A stretch of DNA of 64,000 nucleotides from Chaunax sp. Z400. Lineage: Eukaryota > Chordata > Actinopteri > Lophiiformes > Chaunacidae. The notes under the pieces were generated by a model. That model was not told the origin of the DNA. It did no database searches and worked only from the letters and a program-made list of their open reading frames with translations. The translations under genes and the position numbers were made by a program. This document shows positions 1 to 48,803 of the stretch, piece by piece. The DNA lies in assembly GCA_037577475.1 (NCBI GenBank), contig CM075188.1:6297501-6361500 (forward strand), in the 5' to 3' direction. Position 1 is the stretch's first letter. Each line of letters begins with the position of its first letter.

Positions 1-185
1 AGTATACATATTTGACCTACATAAGTATAGCCTACCTATTTTTAACATAAGTGTTATAAAATGATTGCTTGAGAGGCGTCCAGACTCGAACAAGTATGAC
101 AATCAGTTGGTGAATCAGTCAATCAATCATTAAAACAAACAGTCCATCCAGCAATATGTGATATCTACTAGCAGACACACAGTCA

Positions 186-1230
186 CTAGCCTCCATTGTC
201 AGGACGCTTGAACAGGTGGTCCATTGTGATGAATGGGTGCTGCAGAGCTTGATTAGCTGAGATTCTCTGATTCCTGTCAACATGCAGCAGCTGTTTCAGT
301 AAGTCCACGGAAGCCATCCTGTCCTCAAATTCAGCATCCCTGCCTGTTGGATAGACCTGGATTTGGAAACAGATTCAGTTCAGTTGATCCAGTCCCTACT
401 TCTCAGAGACAGGTATAGTTAACAAGTGCTATTCAGTCATAACTCATGCAACAGAAAGTGCTTACATGAACCAGGTCTTTCAGAGAGCTGAGCAGGTTAG
501 TGGTACTATTTTATGTTTCTGGTGTCATGTTGTTGGTTCCTGTGTATGCTTCTGGCATCTAAAGTGGCAAAAAATATGCATGAGGACCATTTCAAAATAG
601 TTTAAATAAAATAATCAATTCAAACAAAAGAGAACATGGTTACTCAACCCTTAGCCTCCACATAGAACCATCAGCAGCTTCATCCTCAATGAAAAAACGC
701 TGGGTATATTTCCCAGAACGGAGCAGGTGGTCCTCCGGCTGACCCACAAGCTTAAACATGAGCTTTATCTGCAGATAAAAAATACAGATTCACATCAGCT
801 GACATTCTGCATAAAGTCACCTCTTGGTTGTGTACATTTGTTTGAGGTACTGTAGCTGACCTACCGACTCTTACTCAGTGGAAACAGGAAAGAGGTCGTC
901 GGCCAGGTAGAGCAAGGCCAGGGTGGAGGCGACTCCCCACACATTGATGGCCTCAGTGAAGGGCAGGCCAAGGTAAACTTCTGAGATGACAAACGTGTGG
1001 TAAGCTATGAAGATCAAGGGAAGCTGGATGTTTAAATAAAGGACACATCAGTGGCATTAATGGCACTGCCAAAATCGATAAATTTCTACCCTGTGGGGCT
1101 GGTGTTTTGTATCAGCGAACATAACATTCTCCGGTTTGATGTCGGCATACAGGATATTGATGGCCTTGAGTTCATCCAAAGACACGAAAAGTTGCAGGAA
1201 CAAACAGGAATGGACAAGTTTGGGATTCAG
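186..1230 (-). pseudogene. HIPK-like protein kinase remnant (C-lobe pieces)
   Basis: Reading the minus strand, four blocks match the C-lobe of homeodomain-interacting protein kinases. 1221-1081 holds the catalytic loop, read as YADIKPENV, where the usual HxD histidine is alanine. 1080-1040 reads IDFGSA, the DFG motif. About 985-893 reads YLGLPFTEAINVWGVAS and then LADDLFP. 768-649 reads LVGQPEDHLLRSGKYTQ. 356-186 is the last block, with DLLKQLLHVDRNQRIS and HPFITMDHLF before a TAG stop at 188-186. Several blocks have splice-like edges. Damage is visible: a one-base shift separates the catalytic loop from DFG, a stop follows DFG within about 12 codons, the activation loop is not recognisable, and the best splice from the LADDLFP block to the next block gives a stop. 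No N-lobe is seen upstream to 1600. HIPK-like kinases are greatly expanded in teleosts, so a decayed copy is plausible. A functional gene with unusual splicing is less likely. Confidence 0.7.
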
Positions 1231-1999
1231 GTTTCCATTTGCTAATATTTAGGACTAGGGTTCAGGCTAGGGGTTTTCTGTATTGATGAGTAGCAGATAC
1301 ATAGAACAATAGATTGGTTCCATATTACAACTAGAAGGGCTCTCAAAAGAGTGCAAACCTCTGCCAAGGCAGCTCAGGTGCTGTTTCTACGAAACAGGTC
1401 TTGCATAAAACGGTAAACTTTGGTTGGAGTTGTGGCGGCCTGAAAACCCAAGCTTTTGAAAACAGGTTCCAGAGTGTTGTCTTTTGAAAACACTGTCACT
1501 GAGTAAACTGGCAAAACACAATCCAGGCAGATTGGCACCTGGGAAGAGGGCTTCTGCAGAAAGTGTTTTCAATGCAGTTATTGTAATATTGACATTTTCT
1601 AACGGCTAAAATGTCCCTTACTTTAACCTGCAAATGTATAAAACAAATTATTTATAAACACACATTATCCAAAAAAAAGACATGTTCTATTTTAAAGCAC
1701 AATGTAATTTCAACACATTTCTTTTAGAATAAAAAGGCTTTTCAATAGAATTTGGCCCCATTTTTAAGTGATTTAATTTTGCCAATTCATTTCCTGCACG
1801 TCCACAAAGACATGCATAATATTTTAGATTTTTTAATTAATATCAAAAACCACACAGGTAATACAGTGGACAGGACGTAACAGGGGGGGACATTACTAAT
1901 GGAAAACATTACATTTCATTAAAGAAAGGCAATTAATTTACCTTACAACGTTGCATTTTTGCTGTCTGTGATTATTTCTCTTAATGTAAGAACAATAAC

Positions 2000-2187
2000 T
2001 CCGCCAAGGCCTAACAATAATCTGGATCATCACCAACAGTTAATCACCTCTAGGATATGCTAGGGTCCATCTTTGGTGAAAATGTCATGCAAATCCGTCT
2101 ATTAGTTTTTGCGTAATCCTGCTAACAAACAGACAAACAAGCAAACAAACCAAACCATTCACATAACCTCCTTGGCGGAAGTAACAA
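2000..2187 (-). repeat. dispersed LINE-tail-like repeat, copy 1
   Basis: Starts with ccgccaaggc, then atctggatcatcaccaa, ctaggatatgctag, atgcaaatccgt and gcgtaatcctgc, followed by a run of aaac/aaacag units and cttggcggaag. The same order of words recurs at 32843-32990 and, reversed, at 58593-58764. The tail of short A-rich units resembles the 3' end of a non-LTR retrotransposon. The family name is not known to me. Confidence 0.65.
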
Positions 2188-3190
2188 TTTCTTGACATGT
2201 CATAGACTTAAAATATTAATCAATTAATCATAAATGATCGGAAGTGACAATGAAAATGATTTTGTTGCAGCTACATTGTCACTATTACTTTTAGATTTCA
2301 TAGTTGTAATTCTTAAAATAAGTGTGTGATTTTTTTTTGTTTTGTTATTTGATCAGAAATAATCATAAAACAAAATTCACAATTTATTCTCATAATTGTT
2401 CCCCATCAAAATTAAGATCTAATATTAGTTGAAGAGCAGTGATGCATCAATCAGAGGAGTATCTTTACATTTCTAGCAAGAGGTTGGACACCGCTGGTGG
2501 ACACAGGCCCTAACAATTATGTCAGGAATTGTTGCCTTGGTGGAGGCTTGCACTCTCCAAGCATTCTTGTTGTTACTGTTGTTCCCATGTTGCATGTGAT
2601 TAGGGTGGGAGATTGCTCTACATACCCTGTTAGATCCACACCAAGAACACCTCTTTAAGAAAACATGTCTGTCACACTAGGCCCAGGGCAAGAGCTCACT
2701 CAACCAATAAATTATTCAGGCTCCTGTGCCACTGAATTTAGACATGGCAGAAAAGAGCTGAAGCTGGGCAGAAACAATGAAACTCCTGCATATTGGACGC
2801 TGGAACTTAAATAATCAAAAGACATTTCTTTTCATGAACACTTGGCCTTCTTCACTTTCAAACAGGGAGGACAAGTGTTTATGGAGTACCTCATGTCGTA
2901 TGTGGTGATTCACGTGAGTGACATCATCCTTCTTTAGCTGCTGTGATTCACACTCACTTTGGTGTGCTGTCAGTAGACCACAGCTACCCCATAAGCTGAA
3001 TATTCTTTCTGTGCAAGGATTGAAATCTTAATGCTAATAAATTAAATAAAGCAATTGCATCAGATAGGAGTGGAGGAGATGGAGGGGGCCCAAGAGAGAT
3101 GGTACACACCAAGCAAATGTGAGTGTGAGGGGGTTGGGGGTTGGGTGGGGGAAATTATAAGACTGTGCAAAGAGCACAGTCCTACAATTT

Positions 3191-3225
3191 CTGCTCAGGT
3201 TTCACCCTGAGTGAAACCTGAGCAG
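3191..3225. other. perfect 14-bp inverted repeat (hairpin)
   Basis: Arms ctgctcaggtttca and tgaaacctgagcag pair perfectly across a 7-nt loop, ccctgag. It lies in the intergenic region about 2.1 kb upstream of the kif1a promoter block. Function unknown. Confidence 0.8.
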
Positions 3226-4466
3226 TATCCTCCCACCAGATAGAGGCTTCCTGCTCACCACATTTTGTTGCTGCTAAGCCTCATGTGCAAATGATACATC
3301 AATGGATTTTAATACAAGCATGGCATTAATAAGCCTATAGGATAAAACTGATTTTAACTAGGTGCACTGATGCAGTACATCTGGAATTATGTATACTTTA
3401 TATGGCAGCATGCAGAAACGTTAATGTCCAAACAAAAAATGGTAGTGAAAAGAAACACATTGAATAGATAGCAGCCAGTAGACCATTAGTGTCCTGTAGT
3501 GTCTGGGTCAGGTCCCTGGCACAAGGACACGTTGACACTACTAGGCCCTGTCCTCTCATCCCTCCACTCAGCTCAATGACTGTCGAAGGGCTTCACTTCA
3601 AGATCATGGCTCAAGGCACTGCATTTCTTCTTTGTCTATTAACACAGACTACAAATATTGAGATTTTTCTCTCTGACTAAATAGAGGTCTGAATGTTGAG
3701 TGTGTATCAGTTCAAATCATCTGATAATTAAATTTCGCATTGATTGTTTTTTTAAATTTCTTCTATTGCCATACAAGACCACACCCCCTTTGATTTGACT
3801 AGACAGCAAAAATAAAATCTATTTATTTTATTCATGGTCTATGTTAAATCACCTTTAGATATATTTAGTCTACTAAAAATCTGCCTATAAAAAAACACCC
3901 ACAATGTGTTAATTTTTCTGATGTAAACTTCCCCCCTATGTAGCTAAAATCCCATAATTTTTCACAGCAGATGTTTGACCCTTGATTGAAGGGTAAGCAA
4001 AACACAAGTGTTACTGATAACACCAACAATGGCTCTGCAGTGACAGAGTAACAATGAGCCACCGTGAACAACAGCAGGTAAAACAGAGGTAGCTAAATGG
4101 AGTCAGCCATCATTTAATTAATTCAATCATTCACACCTGTGCTTTTCCAACTTTAACATGTCAAAATGTCTTACAAGAAAAAGGCCTAGACCAAACCTCA
4201 ATGATAACAGAAAGAAACAAGAAAACATCTGACATGACTTATGTTTACTGAATATTTTCATCATTCTAATTTCCATTAAATCAGACAAATATCATCTCAT
4301 TGGTCATTAGCCTTTATGTCACACAGGGCTTCTTTCATTGTAGACATTTGACATGTCACAGCATGGGTAAATGATAAAATCAAAGACAGCTGAATTCCAT
4401 ATACCTGCTTCATTTTAAGGTTCCTGGTACGTTGCATGTTGGAGCACACAAAGCATAGCTGTTGTT

Positions 4467-4600
4467 ACCTCCTCCAAATCCATGTCCGTGTGTTGGTTTC
4501 GTCAGCAGGATTATGCAAAAACCGCTGAGTGGATTTCCATGAAACTTGGTGGGAGGATGGGTTTGGGGCCAGAATAGACCCCATTAAATGTTGGTGCAGA
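4467..4600 (+). repeat. dispersed repeat related to the LINE-tail-like family
   Basis: Contains cagcaggattatgcaaaaac followed by gtggatttccatgaaacttg and gtgggagg. The reverse complement of this order is found at about 41560-41700 (ccatccttccaacaag, then agtttttgcacaatcctgct). It is a divergent copy of the same interspersed element type. Confidence 0.55.
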
Positions 4601-5339
4601 TCTGGAAAAAGATGCATATCCAGCATTTTTTTTCTTACCTTTCTCTATCATTGCAAGATAGGGCGTGGTTCAACATTTTATTTAATTTCCCAGCTAATAA
4701 TGCATGGATACTGTACCTATGAGTGTGTACAATTTAGTGCAGGTCCAGTTAAAAATCCGGTTCCACCAGATTTCAATAGTTATTGCAAATCCAGTAACTT
4801 ATGGTTTCAGGCCTGTGAGTTTGATTTTGGATAAGGCTTGATTGAATTAAAAGAGACTATTCAACCTTGGCATAGGTATGCGTTCTACTGGGTCATCTGG
4901 GTGCCACTGTAATTCAAATCTAGTGAGTTGTTCAATTTCAACTGGATTACAACACATTTTCGGTTTAAATTTTTTTGAATTATTGAATCATACAACATAA
5001 ATTTGTTTAGTGTGTTATAGTGCTGGACTCCTTATATGTCAGCCATTTCAATTAAGGGCAGTACATTTGAAAATTCATTTAAAAAGACAAGTAGGATTTA
5101 ATGACGCATCAAAAGCTGGTAAAATAACCCATTATAACATGTGACACTTGCAAAAGTTTATTTTTTTTTGAGTGTATTTAAAACAAATGTGTTGTTATCC
5201 TCATATTGTCGAGAGCATTAAAAACTGCAAGTACAATTAGTTCTTTTAGCCCTTTGGAAAAAATATAGCATCCATGACTTCTGTTGTTTTTACCTTTAAA
5301 TAAAAAGTATAAGACAGCAGCAGTACCGTGAGGTGTTTC

Positions 5340-5762
5340 AAGGATAATAATAATAATGCTCTCCCTCCCTCCTCTCTCTCTTTCTCTCTCTCCTCACCAC
5401 TGCATTGATGCTGTTAACTCCCTCGGCGATGACGTCACCGGCTCAGTGGAGCTCGAGCATCCTCACCAAAGACAGGGAGTCAACAGAGCCATTTTGACCG
5501 CTTTCCTGAGGGAAGACACATCCACACGACCGACCGGCTACCTTCCAGGGTCCCCACTGGGAAGACAGGGCAGGACCGTGGGGGTGGGTTGGTGGGTACG
5601 AGACGGCGTTACGATAACACACCAGCCCTTCCCGTTTTCATGGCGGGGAGAGGCTGTTAGTAGGGGCAGTGCCAGACCTGGAGGAGAACACTGGAGGTGG
5701 AAGCAGCTACGGCGAATAAAGCAGACGAGCACCGGTGAAAGACGTCCGTGGCATTGCGGTGG
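5340..5762 (+). promoter_or_regulatory. kif1a: kif1a promoter and non-coding exon 1 region
   Basis: This block is clearly richer in GC and CpG than its AT-rich surroundings. It starts with a CT-rich tract (about 5357-5395) and contains a full CRE palindrome, TGACGTCA, at 5430-5437. The first coding exon begins at an acceptor (7401-7406) with 62 nt of 5' UTR before the ATG, so an upstream non-coding exon is required, and this is the best candidate. Possible donors are gtgaaa near 5734 and gtaggc near 5762. The exact transcription start and exon end cannot be fixed from sequence alone. Confidence 0.55.
5430..5437. promoter_or_regulatory. CRE palindrome
   Basis: TGACGTCA is the consensus full site for CREB/ATF bZIP factors. 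It lies in the CpG-rich block read as the kif1a promoter, which fits activity-dependent neuronal expression. Binding is inferred. Confidence 0.5.
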
Positions 5763-7406
5763 TAGGCTTACCTCTTTATTTTTCCATTGTAACGTCCGTC
5801 ATCCAGTTTTAATGAGACCGCCCTTATTTACCTAGTGTAAATCTCCTGGGAAGAGATGGGCATAGGGTGCGGCCATTGAAGAGGCTGTCAATGTCGGAAA
5901 GATAGTATAGAAAGAGGCAGAGTGACATTGAAACTGCTCTGTAGCACAGTGTATGTAGCCACTGTGCGTATTGTTTCATTAAATGTGTTTTGATTATATG
6001 GAATAAATGTCCTGTCATTGGGCGACGTATTACTATGACGACAAGTTAAATCATATGCTCTGAAAATGACGCAAGAAGTGATATTCATGAAGTCATTACA
6101 GAGATGAATTAGCAAAATATACATTGACAAAATATAGGCCTTAAGCCAGTGTTGATAGAGGTTTATGGCTTTGCTGTCATACCAAAAATATTCAAAAAAA
6201 AATCTAAAAATTATTCTTTTTAGGAGTGATAAGGTGAACTGTCGTCATGCTTAAATACCAGCATGGTATATCACACTGGCCTTTGTCACCGGGAAAATGG
6301 TGGCCGCCCAGCTGAGATGAGATCAGCTGACTGGTTTGAACATCCATATGAAAAGATTCTGTCCGTGATGTTGATGTGGAGAAAAAAAAAAGCAGACTTT
6401 CTGAATCTTAAGTATTAATTTTATATATTATTTAGACCATTCTGTTCCAGTGGATGAACATAAGATTCAAGCATGTGTGTTTTATATTCATCACTTCAAA
6501 CTATGAAAACAATATTGATTATATTATTCAGTCTAGCCTACTTTATTTACTAAAGTTACTGGCATTCATCTCACAAATGAATGTGTTCAGGTGGCAGCTG
6601 TTCCAGGAAGCAGGGTGACACAGCAAATTTACATCTCTCAATTATGATGACAGACATGGGAGTCACAAAGCCTAAGAGCTGATTATTGATTCAGAATCCA
6701 GCCTCATCCCAAATCTTGTGCATACATTACGTTAAAGAAATGACACTTTCTCTTATTAATATGCTATAAATTCTGGTGTAATATTCTGTTAGACTTGAGC
6801 TGTGCAATGAAAGCTAATTGTATTGCTCTCTGTTGAAACATATCGATTAAACCATTAAATCATTGTAATTTGATTAGCAGTTGATGAGTCATGCTCATCC
6901 TACACCCTTGATGCCATCACACAATAAAACCACAAGATTTACTGCACATATTTAGTGTTTTAGGAGATGGTTGGACGAGTTACTGGTTGTTCATGACTAA
7001 TCTGCTAAATGAAGCCAGACCCTGGATTTGTGGCTACTTTCAGTGCCATTGTCATCCAGGGAAATATCCTGACATTTAGCTGCTGCTGCACTTCTTTTGT
7101 TGCTTGGAGCTTTATTATCCTTCTCCCTTGGCTGTAGCTGACCAAGCATGGTCTTTTTACATTACAGCCACACAGCCCTGCACTCTTCTATTGTGCTTAT
7201 CACGTCGACCATACGGTGTAATGTTCAGCCATGACATTTTTTGAAGACAGGTGAAAATATTAGACTTCAGATTCGTAACATAGCAGAATATCATCATCTA
7301 GCACACGACAAAAAATGTGGCATAAATCTATGGTAGAATTGAATTTGCTTCCTGATTAAACTTGTGGTTATATTAATTATTACTGACCCGCTTCTTCTTT
7401 ACACAG
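5763..7406 (+). other. first kif1a intron (5' UTR intron)
   Basis: AT-rich, with no supported exon. It ends at the acceptor ttctttacacag (7406), after which 62 nt of 5' UTR precede the start codon. Confidence 0.5.
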
Positions 7407-7468
7407 AACGGCAGGCCCTTCACCTGGCCATTAAAGAAGGCACCCCAAGGTGCTAGGAAGACAGCACC

Positions 7469-44501
<37,033 letters not shown>

Positions 44502-47445
44502 CTGGACAAATCTCATTTGAGATGGATGAATGCAAAGACTAAATGTACATAGATCTTTGTCTTTATCCCTCCCCTTGTGCTGACTCCCATCCTCCCACCA
44601 CAGTCACCAACAAGCATCTTTCCTCTGTACATTCTCTGTGGATCACTAGTGTCCTCAGCACCCAAAGCATCCCTTTCGTGTCAGGCCTTTGCTGCGGTGT
44701 AAGTCTCGTAGTCTGAAGAACCTCAAAAAGTTGTCACTGTACAGTACGCTGTACTGTAGTTTATTCATAGCTGGACAAACTGAGAAAATGGAGGAAGTAG
44801 GAACAATTTCTAATTTCAGACTACATATGTATGGTAATGTACTGTAGTTGTTGTCAGTGACACATCAAGCTATACATTTATTCCGTAAAAATGCCGTGAC
44901 TTTTATTTTTCCCTAAAGCTACCATATCAGCGAAGATTGCTACATTTGCATCAGTAAATAGACAAACATACAGATTATTTTACACTCGACTCTACAAGAG
45001 TAAATAAAGTGTCTGAACTGATTTGCATACATTAGAAAATACACACTAAAAGAGGAAAAAAGCAGTCGAGAGTAACTCTTATAATTCAAGAATAATCTGT
45101 GAATCCTGACGTTGAGTAGTCTGCCTCCTATTCCTAAAACGTCTTCTGAAACCTTAGCACACACAACCTGGCAAAGGAATGGCATTTCATCATAGACTTC
45201 ATTTACTAGTGGCATTTTGATTCATTCATGCTGTTTTAGCTACTTGTAGGAGCACTGAGGGTATCTACTTTCACATATCAAGTAATCAGATATCACCTTT
45301 AAACCTCTCACTCTCAACCTGGATTTTATTTATTTTAAAGTGTGATATATTTAGATAATTAACAACATCATGATTTATTTCTGCATGTATTTATTTAGAA
45401 AGACATTTATATTTCTAAAGTAGTTGTACCGTGCAATTTCTGCACACTGCACTTTTTAATGAGTTCCTGAAATGTTTGAATAATACAACCTTGTCCCCTT
45501 GTAGTTAATGCTATTTAAACAATTTAATAATTTCATGATTGGATTGTTTCTCTGTGCTGAAGATTACTTGAATAACACGACCCCCTTTAAGATTAGGTAT
45601 AGTCACATGTGACCTTTGACCCAGCTAAAAACATCTGAAGAGGTCAGTATATTATTAGGTAGAGAACATTAAGATGGGCTAACCACTGTCTCTCACAGTA
45701 CAGAATAAGAAGCTGGTTTTCTGAATAATATGTATATTGATTAAATGTAGTGCCTCTCTTATCAATCATACTGTGCAGTATGCCTCTGCGCCAGTTGCTT
45801 TGGAACTACATCCTTCATGCTGCTATAATACTGTTCTGGAAGTATCACATCACGGTACTGCTTTTCATCATCATCACTTTCATATTCAGTCAAAATTGTG
45901 TCGTTTTTGTTACATAACATGGCAACCAGGTGTTATATAATGGAGAATTTCCGTAACACAGAGCATACTTCATATTTATACATTAAAAAAAACTTAGACA
46001 TATTCCAGGATTGTCAATCATACTTTGGGAAAAAGATCCATTCTACTGACGATGTCCAGTTGAAAGTCTTCTTCTGTTCTTTATCCCCTCTTATGGTCTT
46101 TAATGAACATTACACCTGTGTTGTTTCTACAGCGTTCTATTCAAACTGATTATGAATCTGACACTGAAGTGACAGATTGAGCTTGTGAGCTGTTGTGCGA
46201 AGTTTGATTGATGAGCATTCCTCAGGTCAGCCAGCCTACAGAGTGTGCTCAGAAGGCACATTTCACTTACATACTCAGAAGGCCTGTCAAACCATTCAAC
46301 TGTTATACAAAAACACAATTATTTATTTCTATCCATTGGCACAGCAGGTTTTAGCTTGGATTACATTATAAAAGCAACTATGTGTATTTCTATGTTTGCT
46401 GCGGATGCAATCCACATAATACCTTACTTTACTATAAGCATATTATATGAGATTGGAAAGTATTCTCTGTGTTGTGGACATGTTTTCAAGTAATCTAATC
46501 ATACCATTTTATAGTCCTACATGTGTGTACAACTGTCAGTAATTGTAGTTAATCAAACGATCAAATGTTTGTTGATATCTCAAGTTTGTTGGGTCATCAT
46601 TGTTCCAATCAGTCTATCACAGACTGTCTTACCGAGGCTTTAGTTGTATTTTATCCAGCGAGAGCATTGTCATTGATGGAATAGCCTGCTGTACTGTACA
46701 TTACACTGTCTCACTCATATCTGTCTCATTTTCTTTAAATTCCAATCTTAAAAGTAGAACCTGGGATTACCCTGGACTGAGCTCTGTTAAGATTCTTCTT
46801 CTTGTTTTCTTTGGGCCTTTGAATGTGTGTCACATTTGAGCCAACAAAAGTTTTATTGGTGCAGTCACAAAAATCACTTTGAATGTACATTAGTATTTGA
46901 CATTACTTATTCTGCAGGAGTGATTGTGTTTATTTTTCAAAGTCTGGTTCCTTATTGATTGTAAGTAGGTTTCTATCAGGGAGCAAAATTGAGGTTGTGG
47001 GATACACCTGTAATCTGTCCACTAACATGTGGTGGAATGTTGGTGCACCATGGCCTTGTCAGTCATTGCACCCTGCTGAGTTTCACTATTATTTTAGCAT
47101 CTACCTTCACCGTCATGCTCAGTCAGCCTTCACAATATCTGCTTTTTCTAGTACTTCTCCCGCCCTTTGAAGGAAACCCATTTTTGTGCTTCCACATATA
47201 ATCTCTCTGTTGTTTAGTTTTTGTTTTGCACTAAAATCAAATTGCACCGGTACATTTTTCTCCTTCAAATTATTTTGCATTGTATATAAACATGATTGCT
47301 GTGAACAGTGTATTATAAAGTTGCATCCATTTACAAAATCTGGGCTGTAGTTCAGTCAGTGTCTCTGAGTGTTGGAGTATACCGTCAAATGTTTGTGTAC
47401 ACTAAACACATTGTCATATATTAAATAAACATGGAAAATATTCAA
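44502..47445 (+). other. kif1a: kif1a 3' UTR
   Basis: AT-rich, non-coding stretch of about 2.9 kb after the stop. An AATAAA occurs at 45003-45008 and a second at 47424-47429, so short and long 3' ends are possible. Long 3' UTRs are common in neuronal genes. Ends are inferred from signals only. Confidence 0.5.
47424..47429 (+). terminator. candidate distal poly(A) signal of kif1a
   Basis: AATAAA about 2.9 kb after the kif1a stop and 1.4 kb before the scly start codon. Confidence 0.45.
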
Positions 47446-48803
47446 CAGAGTAATTGACTCTTCTTCTTTATATGCATCATTAACAATCACAAACATACAT
47501 GAACTCAGCTCTTAATCATTAGATAGAGATATAGATAGATGTGCGTGTGTTGTAGCTTCCTTTGTGACTATGGCAGCAGAATCCAGAGTTGCCATGTCCT
47601 CAATCAGCGTTTCGGCACTGTTCATAATAGTTTTTTAAATAGTTTTTTCTTTCAAATCTTCCTAGTCTACGGGTTTACATAATCTTTCAGGCTCCTCGTC
47701 ATTAGAAATATCCTGACTTTCGTGTACTTTCAAACAAATACTTCCAGTAATTTTATTCTACCCAAATGTTAATTTATGTGACATTATAAAGATGGATTTG
47801 AATGATTTACTATTTTTGCTATGTTACATGAATATAATCCATATATTAAAGCACATACTGTATTAAAAAAAAGTATAAAAACGATTAACTTTCATACTGT
47901 GTACATTCTTTTGAGCGTCTCTGTCATCCTCCATTGGAGTTTGCAGGTTTCCTTTAAAATATCTGGCAACCCAGTGGAGGAGCGCCTCATTCAGTCATAC
48001 ATACAGGCTAGCTACAGTAGCTGATGGGTGACACAGACAGTAATAAATCTATCCAGGAAACCTTCACAATACTTTACAAGGTCAGCCACAGTCAACGATC
48101 TGAGCCGGCCATGTCTTATGAAAGGGAGCATATCTGACTCATTTTCATACGCCCGAAAGCAAATTAACAATTTGGTCTCGTTGGCAAAAAAATAGTGCTA
48201 GTAGTACTAACTAGCTTTAGCTAAAGTTAAGAGATGTTACCTCGTTCAAGTTAGCGTTACCTGGCGAAATATCACCGCTGTCTGGTAAGACGTCGCCAGG
48301 GGTGAAGCAAGTTTTTATGTGTTAGTTATACATTTCCACAGGTTTTGATTTAACTGTAAAAACTCAGTACATATCTTATCTTTACAAGGAAGCTAATTAC
48401 TCGATAGCAATGTGACGTTTACTGACAGACTGGTTTTACACTTTGTAAACACTAAATGTATACGTGTGTAATAAACTCTGGCATTTAACCCACTACGTTA
48501 TGATAACCATGATCAGATCGGGTGTACAGTCACAGACACTACAGCTGAATCATCATGACTCAGTTATACCTGAGTTTGGCCAGCAGTCAATCACCTTTTT
48601 GTGAACAATACTCCTCGAAGTGTCAACCAGCCTTCAAAACACATAATTAAGAGACATAAATATAAGTATTGCTGCTGGCTTATTGTGTTTGATTATAGAG
48701 TAAATCCAGTAAATATTGATTCTGCTGCCAGTTCTGCCACATTGTGTAATGAATGGACACAGACATACTGCTAAATATGTTTTTTTCCCCCCTTAGGATT
48801 ATT
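47446..48803 (+). promoter_or_regulatory. intergenic region and probable scly promoter/5' exon
   Basis: The first scly coding exon begins at an acceptor (ttttttccccccttag, 48796) only 7 nt before the ATG, so an upstream non-coding exon is needed. A donor candidate, ctgtctg/gtaaga, lies at 48284/48285 in a stretch that is less AT-rich (48050-48300). Nothing else is recognised. Confidence 0.4.

Larger units (their letters stand above)
1231..5339. other. intergenic region between HIPK remnant and kif1a
   Basis: No coding exon is supported. It holds LINE-tail-like repeat copies (about 1337-1374, 2000-2187 and 4467-4600), a perfect hairpin at 3191-3225 and AT-rich unique sequence. The short open frames here have no recognisable domain. 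Confidence 0.6.

Noticed and set aside
5356..5835. 159-codon open frame in the GC-rich block
   Set aside because: Low-complexity start and no recognisable domain; better explained by the CpG-rich promoter and non-coding exon 1, and it has no splice link to kif1a.
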